This document shows, piece by piece, positions 40,304 through 52,132 of a stretch of 64,000 nucleotides of DNA. The translations under genes were made by a program, and so were the position numbers. Below the pieces are notes generated by a model. That model saw only the letters and a list, made by a program, of their open reading frames with translations, did no database searches and had not been told where the DNA came from. Source of the DNA: Chloropicon primus (lineage: Eukaryota; Chlorophyta; Chloropicophyceae; Chloropicales; Chloropicaceae). Location of the stretch: positions 349,501 through 413,500 of the forward strand of contig CP060759.1 of assembly GCA_023205875.1 (NCBI GenBank), given 5' to 3'. Every line of letters begins with the position of its first letter. The first letter of the stretch is position 1.

Positions 40304-42798
40304 CGCTTCTTGTGCACTTCTTCCACGTAGCACCGTAAGACCTTGGGCTTCAAACGAACGCGCAGGCCGTCACTCGAGAACTGGCTGGATCCCCTGGCTG
40401 CGCAAGGAAATGTTGAGTTGAGTGGGGGAAATGTTGAAAGAGAGAGAGAGGCCAACCCAACCAATGAGGGAGGAGGTGATCGCTTGACGACGCAGAAATG
40501 ATTGCAGTTTCAGTTTCAGTTACAACTTCAGTGTAGCGAATGACTCGTAAATCCGCGAGCTCTTACAGGAATCAGATATTCCTCGCAGTGAAGAGAGCTT
40601 TGCGCAAAGAAACTTGGATTAATACTGCGACCAAACAGTCTTGACGCCGGTGCGAGCAGAGATGAAAACCTACCGTAAGAGCTTGAGACGAACATCGCAA
40701 TCTCATAAGTGCCCCGTAAAGAGCACGAGGAAAGATATTTCCAAACGCCCAATCCCATCGTGCGTCCGTTTCAAAACAACACGTGATGTTTCTTTGGATG
40801 GATATCCCTCACCTTACTCAAGGGGCGAGTACTCAGGTCAGCCTTGCAAAGCAATCGATTGCAGGCGATCGATTGCAGGCGCCTTCTTCAGAAACGAGTT
40901 TAGGTTTTAGGAAGGGAGAGAGATGAAGCGGATAAAACAAGCAAGTCATGCTTGCAATACAATGGGATAGGGAAAAATGACTGCTCTCCCCAAAACAATT
41001 TATCAATATTCCACGTTCCATTCTTTCGCGATTACAGTCACTAGAAGCTTTCTGCCAGGCCTCCCTTAAAAATGATACTTTATTATGCTGTACCATCGCT
41101 AATAAGTACTTTAGCATTTTTCTTGAATCAACTTTAAAAAAGCAGCGCGTAATTTCTCAAGTGTTTTGTCTTGCTTTATGTATACAAGTAGTGATGTACG
41201 TTTAAAAGGGGCGTGTATTGGTAAGCTGCTTGTTTTGAAAAAGACATAAAATATGAATTGCCCACAACCATAATGTTTTCTTTTAACAGAGCTCTCATAA
41301 ATATATCAATCATTTTCGTGATGTTGCCCACTCAACTGCAGAAAGATTGCCTGATCTCATGTCTTATTGAGTTTGCCAACACGTATTTACATGGTTCTCT
41401 TCTGATGCTATCGATCAATCAAACATGTTTGAATTGTGAAAACATATTCCAAGTCGATAATTTCTCTGTCAAGCTATCTTGATCATTTTGGTTTACGCCA
41501 TCAAAGTCATTAAAGCGACAAACATATTTTGCAAACTGACAAGGTATACTATTCCTCTCCAATATGTTTACGTGAAGAAGAATATATGATGTGTGTTATC
41601 ATGTTCATCCCATGACCAGATAAAAGCCTTCCTTAAAGTTATATATATATATTTATTTATGATGTTTTTTTTCCTTTCAGTGGTCAGTTTAATACTTCAT
41701 TATGAGCAGGTGATTGCTTCTCAAACCGTTTTAGCTCTTTCGGATTCAAAAAAATCCAGAACCTGAAAGTAATGCCCGCTTCAATTGATTGTTGAGCCGA
41801 TCAAAATCACTAACAATTGTCGCTATCAATATATCACCGTTTATTGTGATTTAGGCACGAAAACATCGATATGTTACAAACCACTACAAAACATTCTTTA
41901 TATTTTGCACTTGAAACTAATATATATAACAGCACAACCATTCGATGTTAATATCATTCAGAAATAAATATAATTCCAAAACCAGATGGATTATGGGATA
42001 TTATAGGCGTGCTTCCACACCATGTCCCTGGTTTGGGGACTGTGCTTAACACGCGTTTAATGTAGACCATAAGTAACCCAAATAACTTAATTTTCAGTTA
42101 CTTTGTACGGAATGTCAATAAAATGGAAGCTCTTTTGCTACTTCTGTTTCAAGATTATTCCGGTTCTTTGTGGGGAGAGCGAATGTCCCTTGTGCTACGA
42201 TATATCGCATTGCCGTGACCTGTTGCGTCACAAGAAGTACTTTTGCTTACCATTTTAGCCTCTCTGCATCACAACTAGCTATCAGGAACTGAAATCAATC
42301 GTAATACCCATACATATTTGCTGTGCAATTTTCTCCTTTCCCCATTTGCTTTCTCGCCATTTCCCTTTCACGTAAGACTTTCTCTGCTCTGTGAGGGTGC
42401 GGGCACCCTTGGAATGAAAAACAGTTTAATGGAAAGTTAGCAAAGAGCTAGGGAACGAAGGGTGAGTTAGCGCACTTTGTGCATAGGGGAATATGAATAC
42501 GAATCAAGTAATATTTTCTAGGGAAAGTTTCTCTGTGGCTTACGGACTTTATCGTCTCGTCTCGGGTATAAAGATACCCCCACTGGTCCCTTTTCCCACT
42601 GCTACAATGTCTCAGTCTCAGTCTTTCTGCTCCTCCAGACAATGATAGGTTGGGTTGTTCAAATCAAACACGCTCCTTAAGAGTCCTAGGTTGGCCCCAG
42701 TCCTGGAGCTCGAACTTCGCGAGGTTGACCGAGCTGCATCTCCAAGAAGCTGCAACAAATTTTGATAAAGTTACAAATTATATATGCTTTCGATCAAA
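40304..42798. other. Gene-free interval with an AT-rich core
   Basis: This is the longest stretch without a gene in the window, about 2.5 kb. The outer parts (40304-40900 and 42420-42798) are of mixed composition. The core at about 40950-42420 is strikingly AT-rich; a hand count of 41881-41940 gives 17 G or C in 60. It contains an ATATAT tract near 41641-41660, no long open frame, no tandem array that I can see and no tRNA- or snRNA-like structure. A short near-repeat of GCGATCGATTGCAG type lies at 40851-40880. It may be a centromere, a replication origin, or an inserted organellar or foreign fragment. Confidence 0.6.
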
Positions 42799-45700
42799 TT
42801 ATATGCTTTTGATCACTCGCCTTCCCCATTCCCCGGTTTGGTGATTCAGCTTGAGCTCCCAGGTTGGCCAGAATCTCAGGTCGAGCCTCAGGGTGATCAC
42901 TTTAGGTTTGTTGTCCAAGTGACAAAGCTTGACGCGCACAAACGACTGGTGCTGGAGATATTCCGTCTCCTTCAGGAAGGTATCCAGATCGGGCGTAGGC
43001 TTGCCATTGACCTCAAGAATCCAGTGGAGGGCGTACATTCCGTATCTGTGTGAGGGCGAGCCATGGTGCCAACGTGAAATGTAGACGCCGTGATTCTGGG
43101 GAAGGAAGCCCCTTTCCTTCACTGCCCTGTAAGAGTCCTGAATTTGCGCGCCTGCCCAGTGCAAAAGCCTGTCAGTCCCCAAGCCATCGACCACCTCGAG
43201 CTTGAAGGACACGTCCTGGATTTTGCTATCTTTGAATACCGTGAGCTTCATGTCATCCACTTCCTTGAGTTCTGAGAATGAGAGCTGGTCGCACTTGCTG
43301 CAGTGGTTATCGATAATGCCACCAATGTCGTAGAAAGAGGACAGCAGCTTGTCGTTCACAGCAAGAATCATGTCGCCCTCGTTCAAAATGGCCTTGGCGT
43401 TGCTGTCGGTCACACAACTCTTGACCCTGAGGACCTGCTTCCTCTCCTTGTCGTATTCTGCAAGCTTCTGTATCCACTCTCTGGACAGTCCATAATTCGC
43501 TGCTTTCGAGAGAAGCAGAGCATTGAATTCCACGTTCATAACGGGCACCGGCACCGACTTTCTGTGGGCGTGGCTCGACTGGAAGTTCTTGAGGTAACTC
43601 ACAGTCTTGTCGATCCAGCTGGAGAAGGTGTAAGAGTGTATTCCCGCGCAGAATTCTCTTTCCTCCCCGCCGACTTGCCTTGAGAAAGATGCCCACAAGG
43701 CCCTGACGGAGGCATTCTCATCGATCAGCACACCGGAGAAAGAGGTACCAAAATCTTGATCCAGTTCGATCACCTCCTCATTCACGGCGTGAAAACGAGG
43801 TATTTCTGCCGTGACAATGTTCAACGCTGCCGTAGCATTTGTGACGGAAGCATCGCGGGCCGTAGACCTCAGTGCTCCGGAAAGACCCACAAGCACCACC
43901 TTATCTCCCCTGCTGAGGGGTGGATCTGATAATATTGTACAGGGTTTCACAACCTTGAGCGCATCTGAGTTCAGGTCTCTGGGGTCGTAAGACACCAAGG
44001 CAAAGTTGTGGAGCGGGTGCAAGAACCTCACAGTCCCGTGCAGCTCGGCCGGGTACGCGCAAAAAGAGAGCCTGATATCACAGGGGCCAATCGCCACGGT
44101 GTTCCTGTCAACGAGCACCAGACCAAACTTATCGTCTTGGTACACGAGAACGCCATTGCCAGTGAAACTCTTGGAGTGCACACCGTCCGCCAGAGCGACC
44201 TCTGGGACCTCTACATCGACGAGAAGAAGGCTTCTAGATATGCTTTCCTTGGGATCCTCCACGCTTTCCTTCCCACTGAGGCCATTTGCCAGCCCAGTGG
44301 TGTCACAGCTTTCTGGGACTTCTGACATCTTGCACTTTTTGCTCTTGTGCGTGGCCTCCAACTCGAGCTCCTTCTTCGATTCCTCTTCATCGAAGGGGTA
44401 GACCTTGATTTGGTGCCAGCTACCCGCGGAGTCGTCCCTTGACCACACCGTCGGCGCTCCGTACCACTTCCTGTCCACGTAAATGAGGCTCTGCCGTTTC
44501 CTGAACCTGTCAGAAAACACTCGGTACTGGACAGGGACTTGCTCCCCCTTTGGAATTGTCGCCAGAACCGTTGCCAGGGTCTCGACATCCGGGGTTGGCC
44601 TTCCTTTGACAGAAAGTATCACAGAGTGCTTGGAGATCCCCGCCCTCGAGAGCATGTACCCAGGGTCTGCGACGTAGACCTGGCCCGTCGGCGTAGAAAA
44701 GTTCCTGGCCTGCTGATAACTGAGGGCGTGGATGCTCCCTCCGGAGAGCTCCAGGAAGCAAGCAGGCGTCACCCGGTGCAAGCTCTCAACCCTTATCTTG
44801 TACGTCAGCATCTGGCTGCCCCTGACAACACTGACGCTAACTTCCTCATCGACGTTGCTATCCAGCTTATCCTCCAAGTCTATGAAATGGGTCACGGTTT
44901 CCCCGTTGATCTCGACAAGAACGTCCCCGGGCTCCAGCTTCCCGTCCGACGGTCCTTTCGGAACCCTGCTGTCCACGACTAGCATTCCCACTGTCTCCGT
45001 TTTCTGCCTTTTGTGGCTCCTCACCAGGGCCTCCGTGTCAGGCTTCACTCCAAGCCTCTTCACCTCATCGAAGCCTTTGAAGATGAACGTCGCTTGCAGG
45101 TCGCCTCGAGGGATGTTGGGGGCTCTCCACGTGCGGGCGTTGTTCTCTCCAACCGAGAAGCACGCCTTGCACATGTTCAGCGCCCTGACCACGCGGTCCA
45201 GGGGCAAAAAGAAGGCCGAAGCCGTCTTGGTCTTCGACCCGGCGTTCAGGCCTATCGCTCTGCCCTGCACGTCTATCACGGGCGACCCCGACGACCCTCC
45301 CTTGGTGCCCGAAGCAGCTTGGAGGTAAAAAGTATTGAAGTCGTTGTACCCTCTGCTGGAGTACGTCGGTGCGTCCCTGTCAAGCCTCGCGAGGGTTCCC
45401 GCCAGTATGGATATCTGCAAAGAGCAAGCACGCACGCAAGGTTTAGAGTGGAAGCGTTAGAGAGCGAGCGTTGCCAAGGTTGAGAACGAACACCACGACG
45501 ATAAACCTGTGTCACACGTTTCGTGTCCCGCGCGCGTGCGTGCAATGATTTCGCGGATTTTACCTTCTCTCCACTGTCGTTGCCCACGACTCGGATCTCT
45601 ATCCCGACCTGAGCCGCCTGAGGAGCCAAGGGAACCTCTCCGACCTCCATGAACCGGAGCAACCGAGGGTCGAAGCGCATGAACCCAAAGTCATGTATGG

Positions 45701-45983
45701 GGTCTCTGTACAAGGGGTAAACGGGAAGCTCCTCGCGATTGAGGAATACGGCCTCCGCTGTGATCGGTCCGGGCTTGACAACGTGCCTATTCGTCAGGAT
45801 GAGTCCTCTCTCTTTGTCTACAATGAACCCAGTTGCGAAGCTCGAGCCCGCAGATTCCGTGTCAAACGACCTCGCTGACGTCACCTTGAGGACAACCACG
45901 CAAGGCACCACCTTCTTCAAGGTCCTCTGCCAGTTGTGATCGCTCCCTTCCTCCATCCTCGACCCCTCCTCCGTCGTTCCCAT
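42799..45983 (-). CDS. DEG7: DEG7/Nma111-type double-PDZ trypsin-like protease
   Basis: Two exons (45564-45983 and 42799-45414) give 1011 residues; the junction is in phase 0 between GNDSGEK and ISILAGT. DEG7-type proteases have an active HtrA domain, a degenerate second protease domain and several PDZ domains; plant DEG7 works in photosystem II repair, and the yeast relative Nma111 is nuclear. The active triad is visible: His67 in LTNRHVV, Asp98 in PIHDFGF and Ser182 in GGSSGSP. The second trypsin-like domain lacks an obvious triad. PDZ-type segments include GDVLVEINGE and GDMILAVNDKLL. I see no strong transit peptide from the ATG at 45983; 45956 is an alternative start. Confidence 0.92.
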
Positions 45984-46616
45984 CTGCCTCGTCCGCGATC
46001 GCAATCGATCGTGACTGACCTCGGTTAGGTCATCTCTCTCTTCTTCCCCTCCCTCGCGATCGATCGTGCTGGTGATCAAAACTGAAGGATCCGATCGCGA
46101 TCGAAGGCGAAGGCGAGGCGTTGGGGGAGTGGCAGCGGTCGAGGGCGGGGGACTTTGGGGAGGTGAGGGTGGCCAGCGGAAGCGGCGTGTTCTTGGCTTC
46201 GCTTTGACACCGCGTTTGAAGGATTTGGCCAAGTGTGGAGGATTTGGCGAGCGGAAGAAAACGCAAGAGAGGGGGAGGCGGGAGATCCGAGGGAGAAGGC
46301 AAGGCGGCGGGCGCGGAGGAGGGAGAGGGAGGGGGGGAAGGGAGGCCGGCGGACAGACGGAATATTCACCCCTCGGTCTTTCGTTTGACGCCCTTGGTCT
46401 AGCGAAGCATCCCTTTGAGGAGGGTTGGGCGAACGAGAGAGTAGGTGATCGAGGGAGGCTCCCTGGAAGAGAAGGGGAGCGAGCGAGGGAGGGGGGCGAC
46501 GGCGGGACCGAGGGGAGGAACTGCCCTTGCCTTTCCATTGGCACGGACTGCAAACGGGGTGTAGCTGCGAGGCTGGCGCTGCGTTTGTGCAATAGAAACG
46601 AAGGTTCGTGTCCGTG
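45984..46616. promoter_or_regulatory. Divergent promoter rich in CGATCG palindromes
   Basis: This 633 bp stretch lies between DEG7 and the zinc-ribbon gene. At 45995-46105 there are several overlapping GATCGATC and CGATCGCG elements. The remainder is purine-rich with long open frames of biased composition but no family match. Confidence 0.5.
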
Positions 46617-47905
46617 ATGGGGTTGAAGAGCCCCTTGAAGCAAGGGGCGTCGGCCCAGGGGACGGCGGCGTTCGTCGACATGAAGCAGGAGAAGTTCCTG
46701 TACCCGGACAGCAGGCGTGGCATACGCTTCTATCTCTTAGACGCGAGCGGGAAGGCGACCTTGGCGGTCTTGGGAGAGGAGAGGGACACGAGGGACGGCC
46801 ACTACACGTATCGAAAGGAGCCCACGTTCTCGGGAGGACCCGAGCTTTGCTGCGGCAACGTAAGTATTCTCGCCACTCGTCCTCTTCACGCTTCCCCTTT
46901 TTCTTTTTTGCCCTGGCAATGCGGTGCTTTCAGGTGATGGCAACTGTTTACAAAACTTAAATATACCATGAGACACAGTGATTCAAAAAACACTTAACAG
47001 CTGATGAATCGCTGCTCGCCAAGGCGCGCTCTGAAGGGGAGGCGGGAAGCTGTGCCGAAGAGTTCCCAGAAGAAAGAAGAAGGGGAAAAAATACTAAAAT
47101 TCTCCTCGTTCCTCTTGAATTGTCGCAGTTGTCGGGCGTGCACAAGTGGATCAGGGATGTCATGATCGACTCGGGGTGCTCTGAAGTAGCCATCGACTTC
47201 AAGCCGCTTCGAAGGGGGAGCACTCTGGGGGGTGCAGCAGAAGCAAGTCACCACAAGAAACAACGCCACCTGAAGGAGGAGGTCGACAGGCTTGTGTCTC
47301 GGGCGCGGGAGCTCGAGCAGTCCAACTTGAGCCTCTATGCCTCGGGCATCCGCAGCGCAAGGTCCACGGCGAACGCTTGGTTGAATGACGCTGGAACTGG
47401 GACAGACACTACCTTCGAGAAAGCTCTGGCAGGGGCCAGCGAAGCGAAGGCTTCTCAGGAGGTGGTCATCAACAACCTTAGGAGCCTCTGCGACTTGTAT
47501 GCTCCGCTGCAGTTGCTGGACTCGACCGACGCTTTTGCTGTCATCACAGACATAGAGAAGAAGCAGGAGTCCGGGGCCGTGAAGGCCTTGTGCGCGCAAA
47601 TAAAGGAAGTCTGGGGCTTGCAGCTCAAGAAGGCGCTGATTGTCGGGGCTGCTCCCTGGAATGAGTACCCCATCTTCACCAAGCAAAACCTCGGTTCCCT
47701 TGTGGCCCTGAACACAAACAAAAGGAGTGCGCACCAGCAGGGCGGCACGGCCACGAAGACCCAGAAAACCACGAGCAAGACGGGAATCGGGAAGGGAAGG
47801 AAGATCTGCCACCACTGCAACCAGATCGTGGGCTCCCCTTCCCGGATCTGCCCCTTCTGCAAGGGAGAGCTCCCACTCAAGACGACGCCCAAGAGCGACA
47901 AGTGA
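46617..47905 (+). CDS. Conserved-looking protein with C-terminal zinc ribbon, function unknown
   Basis: Two exons (46617-46859 and 47129-47905) give 339 residues; the junction is in phase 0 (CCGN|LSGVHKW). Residues 20-100 form a compact module with RFYLLDASGKATLAVLGEE and DGHYTYRKE that looks like a small beta-rich domain. A central helical part (residues 125-260) includes AVITDIEKKQES and KALCAQIKEVW, faintly like a TFIIS N-terminal domain, but I would not assign it. The end has CHHCN and CPFCKG, a four-Cys zinc ribbon in a basic context, suggesting a nuclear nucleic-acid-associated protein. I do not recognise a named family. Confidence 0.75.
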
Positions 47906-48013
47906 AGTGAGTGTCCTCCAGGCCGAAAATATATTAACTCTGTAGAAAAAAATCGATTTGTTGTTACATTCCGGCTAAATAAGCTTCCCTCTGGCCTGGA
48001 AACGGCTTTGACG

Positions 48014-48865
48014 TCAACCCCCTTGCGTTATCTGCGGCTTCCCCCCATCCAGCTTGACCCCCACCGGCGCCTTGTGGGCACCCTTCTGGGATGACTTGCT
48101 CCTCTCCCCCTTCTTCTCCTTCCTCCTGGCGCTGAGAACCTCTTGAGAGGACGGGTGAATCTTGAACCCAAACACCTTTGGCACGTACTTTGCGACCTGC
48201 TTGCCGCTGCGGAGGTGGCTGTAAGTCATGAGAAAGAGGTGCGGGAAAGTCGTCCCAAAGTACGCCCCGTCGATGTTCCCTTGAAGCTTCGACCGCGGGT
48301 AGTAGATGTCCTCGCACTTTGGGCAAAAAATCTTGACCGTGCTGGTCCTCGGCACGTCCGCCTGGCCGACCGGAAGGCACGCCGCCCCTCCACACAAAAC
48401 GCGCGGGCACCTCCCAAAGTCCACGCTCTTGAACTTGTCGTACATGGCAGAAAGCCCCCTGGATGTCAGTATGAAGCGCTGATGAATCAGGCCATAAAGC
48501 ATCTCCGCCGCGCTCTCCACGAGCTCGTGCTGCTCCTCCGTCAGCATCTCCTCGTGAGGGGACTCTATGTCCAGAATCAAGTCCAAAGCATAGTCGTAGT
48601 ACGGCACCTGCTGGTTCAGTCCGCTTAGGTTGAACTCATCCTGAATGTAATCCTCGTCCACCTCACTGCGCAAGACCAAAGAGAAACGGACGGGAAGGCG
48701 TTATCAGACCCCGTCACCAAAGCCACGGGCCGCGGACAAGCGCACTTACCAAAAGAACTCGTTCCCCTGAAGGTTGCAAAACCATGACACCCACGACGTA
48801 TCCTCGTCCGAAGCTGACACGTCCGTCTCCTCATCACTCACGACTTGCGCACCAAAGTACTTCAT
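48014..48865 (-). CDS. CKB: Casein kinase 2 regulatory beta subunit
   Basis: Two exons (48750-48865 and 48014-48665) give 255 residues. The junction rebuilds the conserved [14 protein letters not shown], with the Cys codon split between exons. CK2 beta dimerises and docks the catalytic alpha subunits. The acidic loop is residues 10-22 ([13 protein letters not shown]), and SWFC follows. The zinc finger uses CPRVLCGG and [12 protein letters not shown] chose the ATG at 48865, but the frame is open further upstream with an ATG at 49108, and plant CK2 beta proteins have N-terminal extensions, so a longer product is possible. The basic C-terminal extension ([15 protein letters not shown]) is not typical of animal CK2 beta. 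Confidence 0.92.
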
Positions 48866-49152
48866 CCTTGATTCCGTCCCGTCGGCGTCGACAATCGCTT
48901 GGTCTCTCGTACTCGCCGCTCCCCTAAACCTCCATCGCGTGGTCGCGCCCCTCGCGCTCTTGGCTCTTACGGCCGCGCGGATCGGCCACGCACGTAGAGG
49001 AGGACGGACAGGTGAGTGGAGAGGGCGAGAGGGAGGGCGAGGGAGGCGGTTGGGAGGAGGGAGACACGGAAGGGGGGGCCCTCGTGCTGAGGGCTTTCCG
49101 TGGACCATCCACTTGAACAGTTTGGTGAAGTTTTGAGAATGTTCTGAAACGA

Positions 49153-50628
49153 ATGAGGACAACTCTCTCGATTTGGTTCGCACCAGGACCGAGGAGGATG
49201 ACGGTGACGATGACGGTGACGGTGGCTGTGGGAGGTTTTCGTTACGCGGGAAGGGGCCGGAGGTCGAGGGGAGCGGGAAAGAGCGCCAGGATGGTGCGCA
49301 GAGGTTCGGGCGGAGGTTCGGGACGGTGCGACAACGCAGAGAGGAAGAGGGAAGGCGGGAGGGGGATGTCATCCGTGTTGTTGCTTCCGGATGGGCTAAG
49401 AGTGAGGGGGGAAGAGGTCGCGCAGACCATGCAAGGCATGCGGCGTCGGATCTCGCCCGGGACGGCTCTGATTCCAGCGGGCATTGGTTTGGCGTCGGGG
49501 GCGCTTCTGCTGCCGTCTTCTGTCCTGTCCTCCCTTGAGGGCTCGGCGTCGTCGATACAGACGGCGTTGGCTCTCGGCCTCGTTGTCACGGTCCACGAGT
49601 GCGGCCACTTTGCCGCAGCGAGGCTTCAGAACATTCACGTCTCCAAGTTCTCCGTTGGGTTCGGCCCCTGCGTGCTGCGGTACCAGGGCAGCAAAGTGGA
49701 GTACTCCCTGAGGCTCTTTCCGTTTGGTGGGTTTGTTGCTTTCCCCGAGGAGAAGGGGGACGAGGAGGGGGTGAGGGAATACGCAGAGGACGACCCGAAC
49801 CTGCTGAACAACCGCCCCATTAAGGACAGGTTTCTCGTCATCAGCGCCGGCGTCGTGGCCAACATGGTCATGGCGTTCGGGATCCTTTGGGGGCAGGCGC
49901 TCAACCCCGGGCTAATGCAAGTGACCTACCAACCGGGAGTCAAGGTCCCAGAGCTCGCGAGCACCTCCCTCGCGCAGAGCTCGGGTCTGGTCGTCGACGA
50001 TATGATCACGGGGATTAACGGCGAGGAGCTGGGGGAGGGGGACGAGGCGGTGGACAAGGTGGTCAACACCATCAGGGCAAGTCCGGACAAGGACGTGACG
50101 TTGGACTTGAGAAGAAGCGGGAAACCAATGAGCGTCACCGTGAGGCCAGAGGCAGCCGGTGACGGGGTGGGAAGGATAGGGATCCAGCTGCTGGCGAACG
50201 CTGACAAGGAGGTAGTCAAGGCATCCGGACTTCTGGATGGAGCTGGGATGGCGTCGAGGGAAACTGCAAAGCTAACGAAACTTGTTCTCAACGGGTTCGG
50301 AAAGTTGCTCTTCAACTTTCAGCAGAACGTGGACAAGCTCTCTGGACCGATCGCGATCATAGCGAACGGGGCACAGTACAGCAGGAACAACCTGTACGAC
50401 CTGCTCCAGTTCATGGTGATCGTGAACATCAACCTCGCGGTGATCAACACGGTTCCCCTTCCAGGGTTGGACGGGGGCTACCTTGCCCTCCTCCTCGCGG
50501 AAACCGTGCGGGGCGGAAAGAGGCTTCCAGAAAACGTGGAGAGCGCCATCAACCAATCCGGCTTCTTCCTCCTTTTCGTGCTGGGAATCACGCTCCTCGT
50601 CAAAGATTCAGCGAAGCTGCTGAGTTGA
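49153..50628 (+). CDS. Plastid-type site-2 protease (M50, RseP/AraSP-like)
   Basis: The predicted protein has 491 residues from the first ATG; later in-frame ATGs exist (49198 and others), so the leader length is uncertain. Site-2 proteases cleave inside membranes; plant AraSP/S2P1 acts in the plastid inner envelope. The zinc-binding HECGH motif is at residues 148-152 in a hydrophobic segment. NxxPLPGLDGG supplies the third ligand at Asp440. A single PDZ domain lies between (residues 250-350, with GLVVDDMITGINGEEL). The Arg- and Gly-rich N-terminus of about 100 residues fits a transit peptide. The gene is intronless and convergent to the RRM gene. Confidence 0.88.
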   Translation: MRTTLSIWFAPGPRRMTVTMTVTVAVGGFRYAGRGRRSRGAGKSARMVRRGSGGGSGRCDNAERKREGGRGMSSVLLLPDGLRVRGEEVAQTMQGMRRRISPGTALIPAGIGLASGALLLPSSVLSSLEGSASSIQTALALGLVVTVHECGHFAAARLQNIHVSKFSVGFGPCVLRYQGSKVEYSLRLFPFGGFVAFPEEKGDEEGVREYAEDDPNLLNNRPIKDRFLVISAGVVANMVMAFGILWGQALNPGLMQVTYQPGVKVPELASTSLAQSSGLVVDDMITGINGEELGEGDEAVDKVVNTIRASPDKDVTLDLRRSGKPMSVTVRPEAAGDGVGRIGIQLLANADKEVVKASGLLDGAGMASRETAKLTKLVLNGFGKLLFNFQQNVDKLSGPIAIIANGAQYSRNNLYDLLQFMVIVNINLAVINTVPLPGLDGGYLALLLAETVRGGKRLPENVESAINQSGFFLLFVLGITLLVKDSAKLLS

Positions 50629-50713
50629 CGAACTCTTCCTTCGCTTGCAATATTCTTGTATGTATATTTACAGCAATACACGTCGTGTGTGTGTGTGCGT
50701 GTGTGTGGGAAAA

Positions 50714-51878
50714 TTAAGCCTCTGCAGGCGCGGCTTCCTCCGCAGCGGGGGCGGCCTCCTCCGCGGCAGGCGCAGCCTCCTCCGCGGCAGGCGCAGCCTC
50801 CTCCGCGGCAGGCGCGGCACCCTCGGCTGGGGCGTCCTCGGCTGGGGCGTCCTCCTCGCTGGGCCTCTTGCTGAAGTAATCATTGAGATCGTCGTCCATC
50901 TTCTGCTCGGTGTTGTCATCCGCAGGCCTCGCCGGGGGTCTTCCGCCCCTCTCGTCGCCCTCGCCATCTCTCCTCACAAACCTGTCGTTCTTCTCTCTCC
51001 TGGTGTAGCCCTCCTCACCCGGCGGCTTGTCTTCCCTCAGCGCAATCTTCCTGTCGCCGATCATCGTGTCGTACATCGTCTCGATAGCCTTCTGGGCATC
51101 CTCTCTGCAGGTGAACTCCACAATACCGCACCCCTTGGAGCGACCTGACCTTCGGTCGGTCATCACGTCGGCATAAGCGACCTCGCCGACCGACTTGAAG
51201 TGGTCCTTGAGGTCCATCCACCTCGTGGACCAAGGGAGGTTCCAAACGTAAACGCGGCAGTCCCTCTTCTCGGGGTCTCTCTGATGGACGGCCGCCGTGC
51301 GGCGAGGGGGGGAGCGCCTCCTCTCCCTGTACCCTCCGTAATCGGAGCGGCCGTAGCCCCTGTCCCTTCCGCCGTACCTGTCCCTGTCACCGTACCTATC
51401 CCTCGAGTCATAACGATCTCGGCCACCGTAACGATCGTCTCTCCTGTCGCGGTCATACCTATACATAGCAAAACGCCTCAAACATCAGTCTCTCTCGATC
51501 CACCTCTCTCTTCGACGCAATCTCTCTCTTCGACGCCTTGGCGGCAGCGCGAGGAGGAGGAAACTCCAGGAGTGGATCACACACCAACAAGCAAGATGTT
51601 CCACCAAAGATGCTGACCCATCACACGACTACTCTGGACCCAAACATGCCAGCAACCGCGCACTCCTTTATACAAGATTCCATCATTTCGCACACGCATA
51701 CACCACACCCTCACGTCCTCCCACACGCACGCCCTCCCGCACGCACGCGATCCTCCTACCTGTCATAGCCGCCTCCTCTCTCCTCGTATCCGTATCCTCC
51801 CCTCCTGTCGTCGTACGAGTCCCTCCTGTCGTCGTACTCCCTCCTGTCGTAGTCCCTCATCCTGTCGTCGTAAGACAT
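50714..51878 (-). CDS. SR-like RNA-binding protein with one RRM
   Basis: Two exons (51760-51878 and 50714-51458) give 287 residues; the intron of 301 bp splits an Arg codon (YD-R-YDRDRR). The N-terminus (residues 1-90) is a run of DRYGGR/RDYDRR-type repeats rich in Arg, Asp, Tyr and Gly. The RRM covers residues 105-185, with RNP2 CRVYVWNL and RNP1 KGCGIVEF. A charged linker leads to a tail of four EEAAPAA-type heptads. It resembles splicing or mRNA-binding proteins such as the HNRNPM/MYEF2 or plant SR-like group, but no specific orthologue is clear. Confidence 0.85.
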
Positions 51879-52132
51879 CGCTCTCGTCGCTCACCTCTCA
51901 CTCACTCTCTCTCTCTCTCTCTCTCTTCTGCCGTCATCCCCTCCTCTCGCTCTCGAACCCTAGCTCTTCCAAGCTTCACCGCATCACGTTATTTCTCCAA
52001 GCATCCGTATGTTTACGATGTGACGTTACTTTTCCTTGTCACCGGGGAGGAGGGCGGAATTCAAAAAAACGCGCCAAAGGCGTCGTCGTCGTACAGAGAG
52101 GGAGACACTCACACTTGTTCTTGTTGTTGACG

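Noticed and set aside
41258-41967. Short frames of 60-74 codons in the AT-rich island
   Set aside because: They are of the length expected by chance in AT-rich DNA and show no conserved motif.
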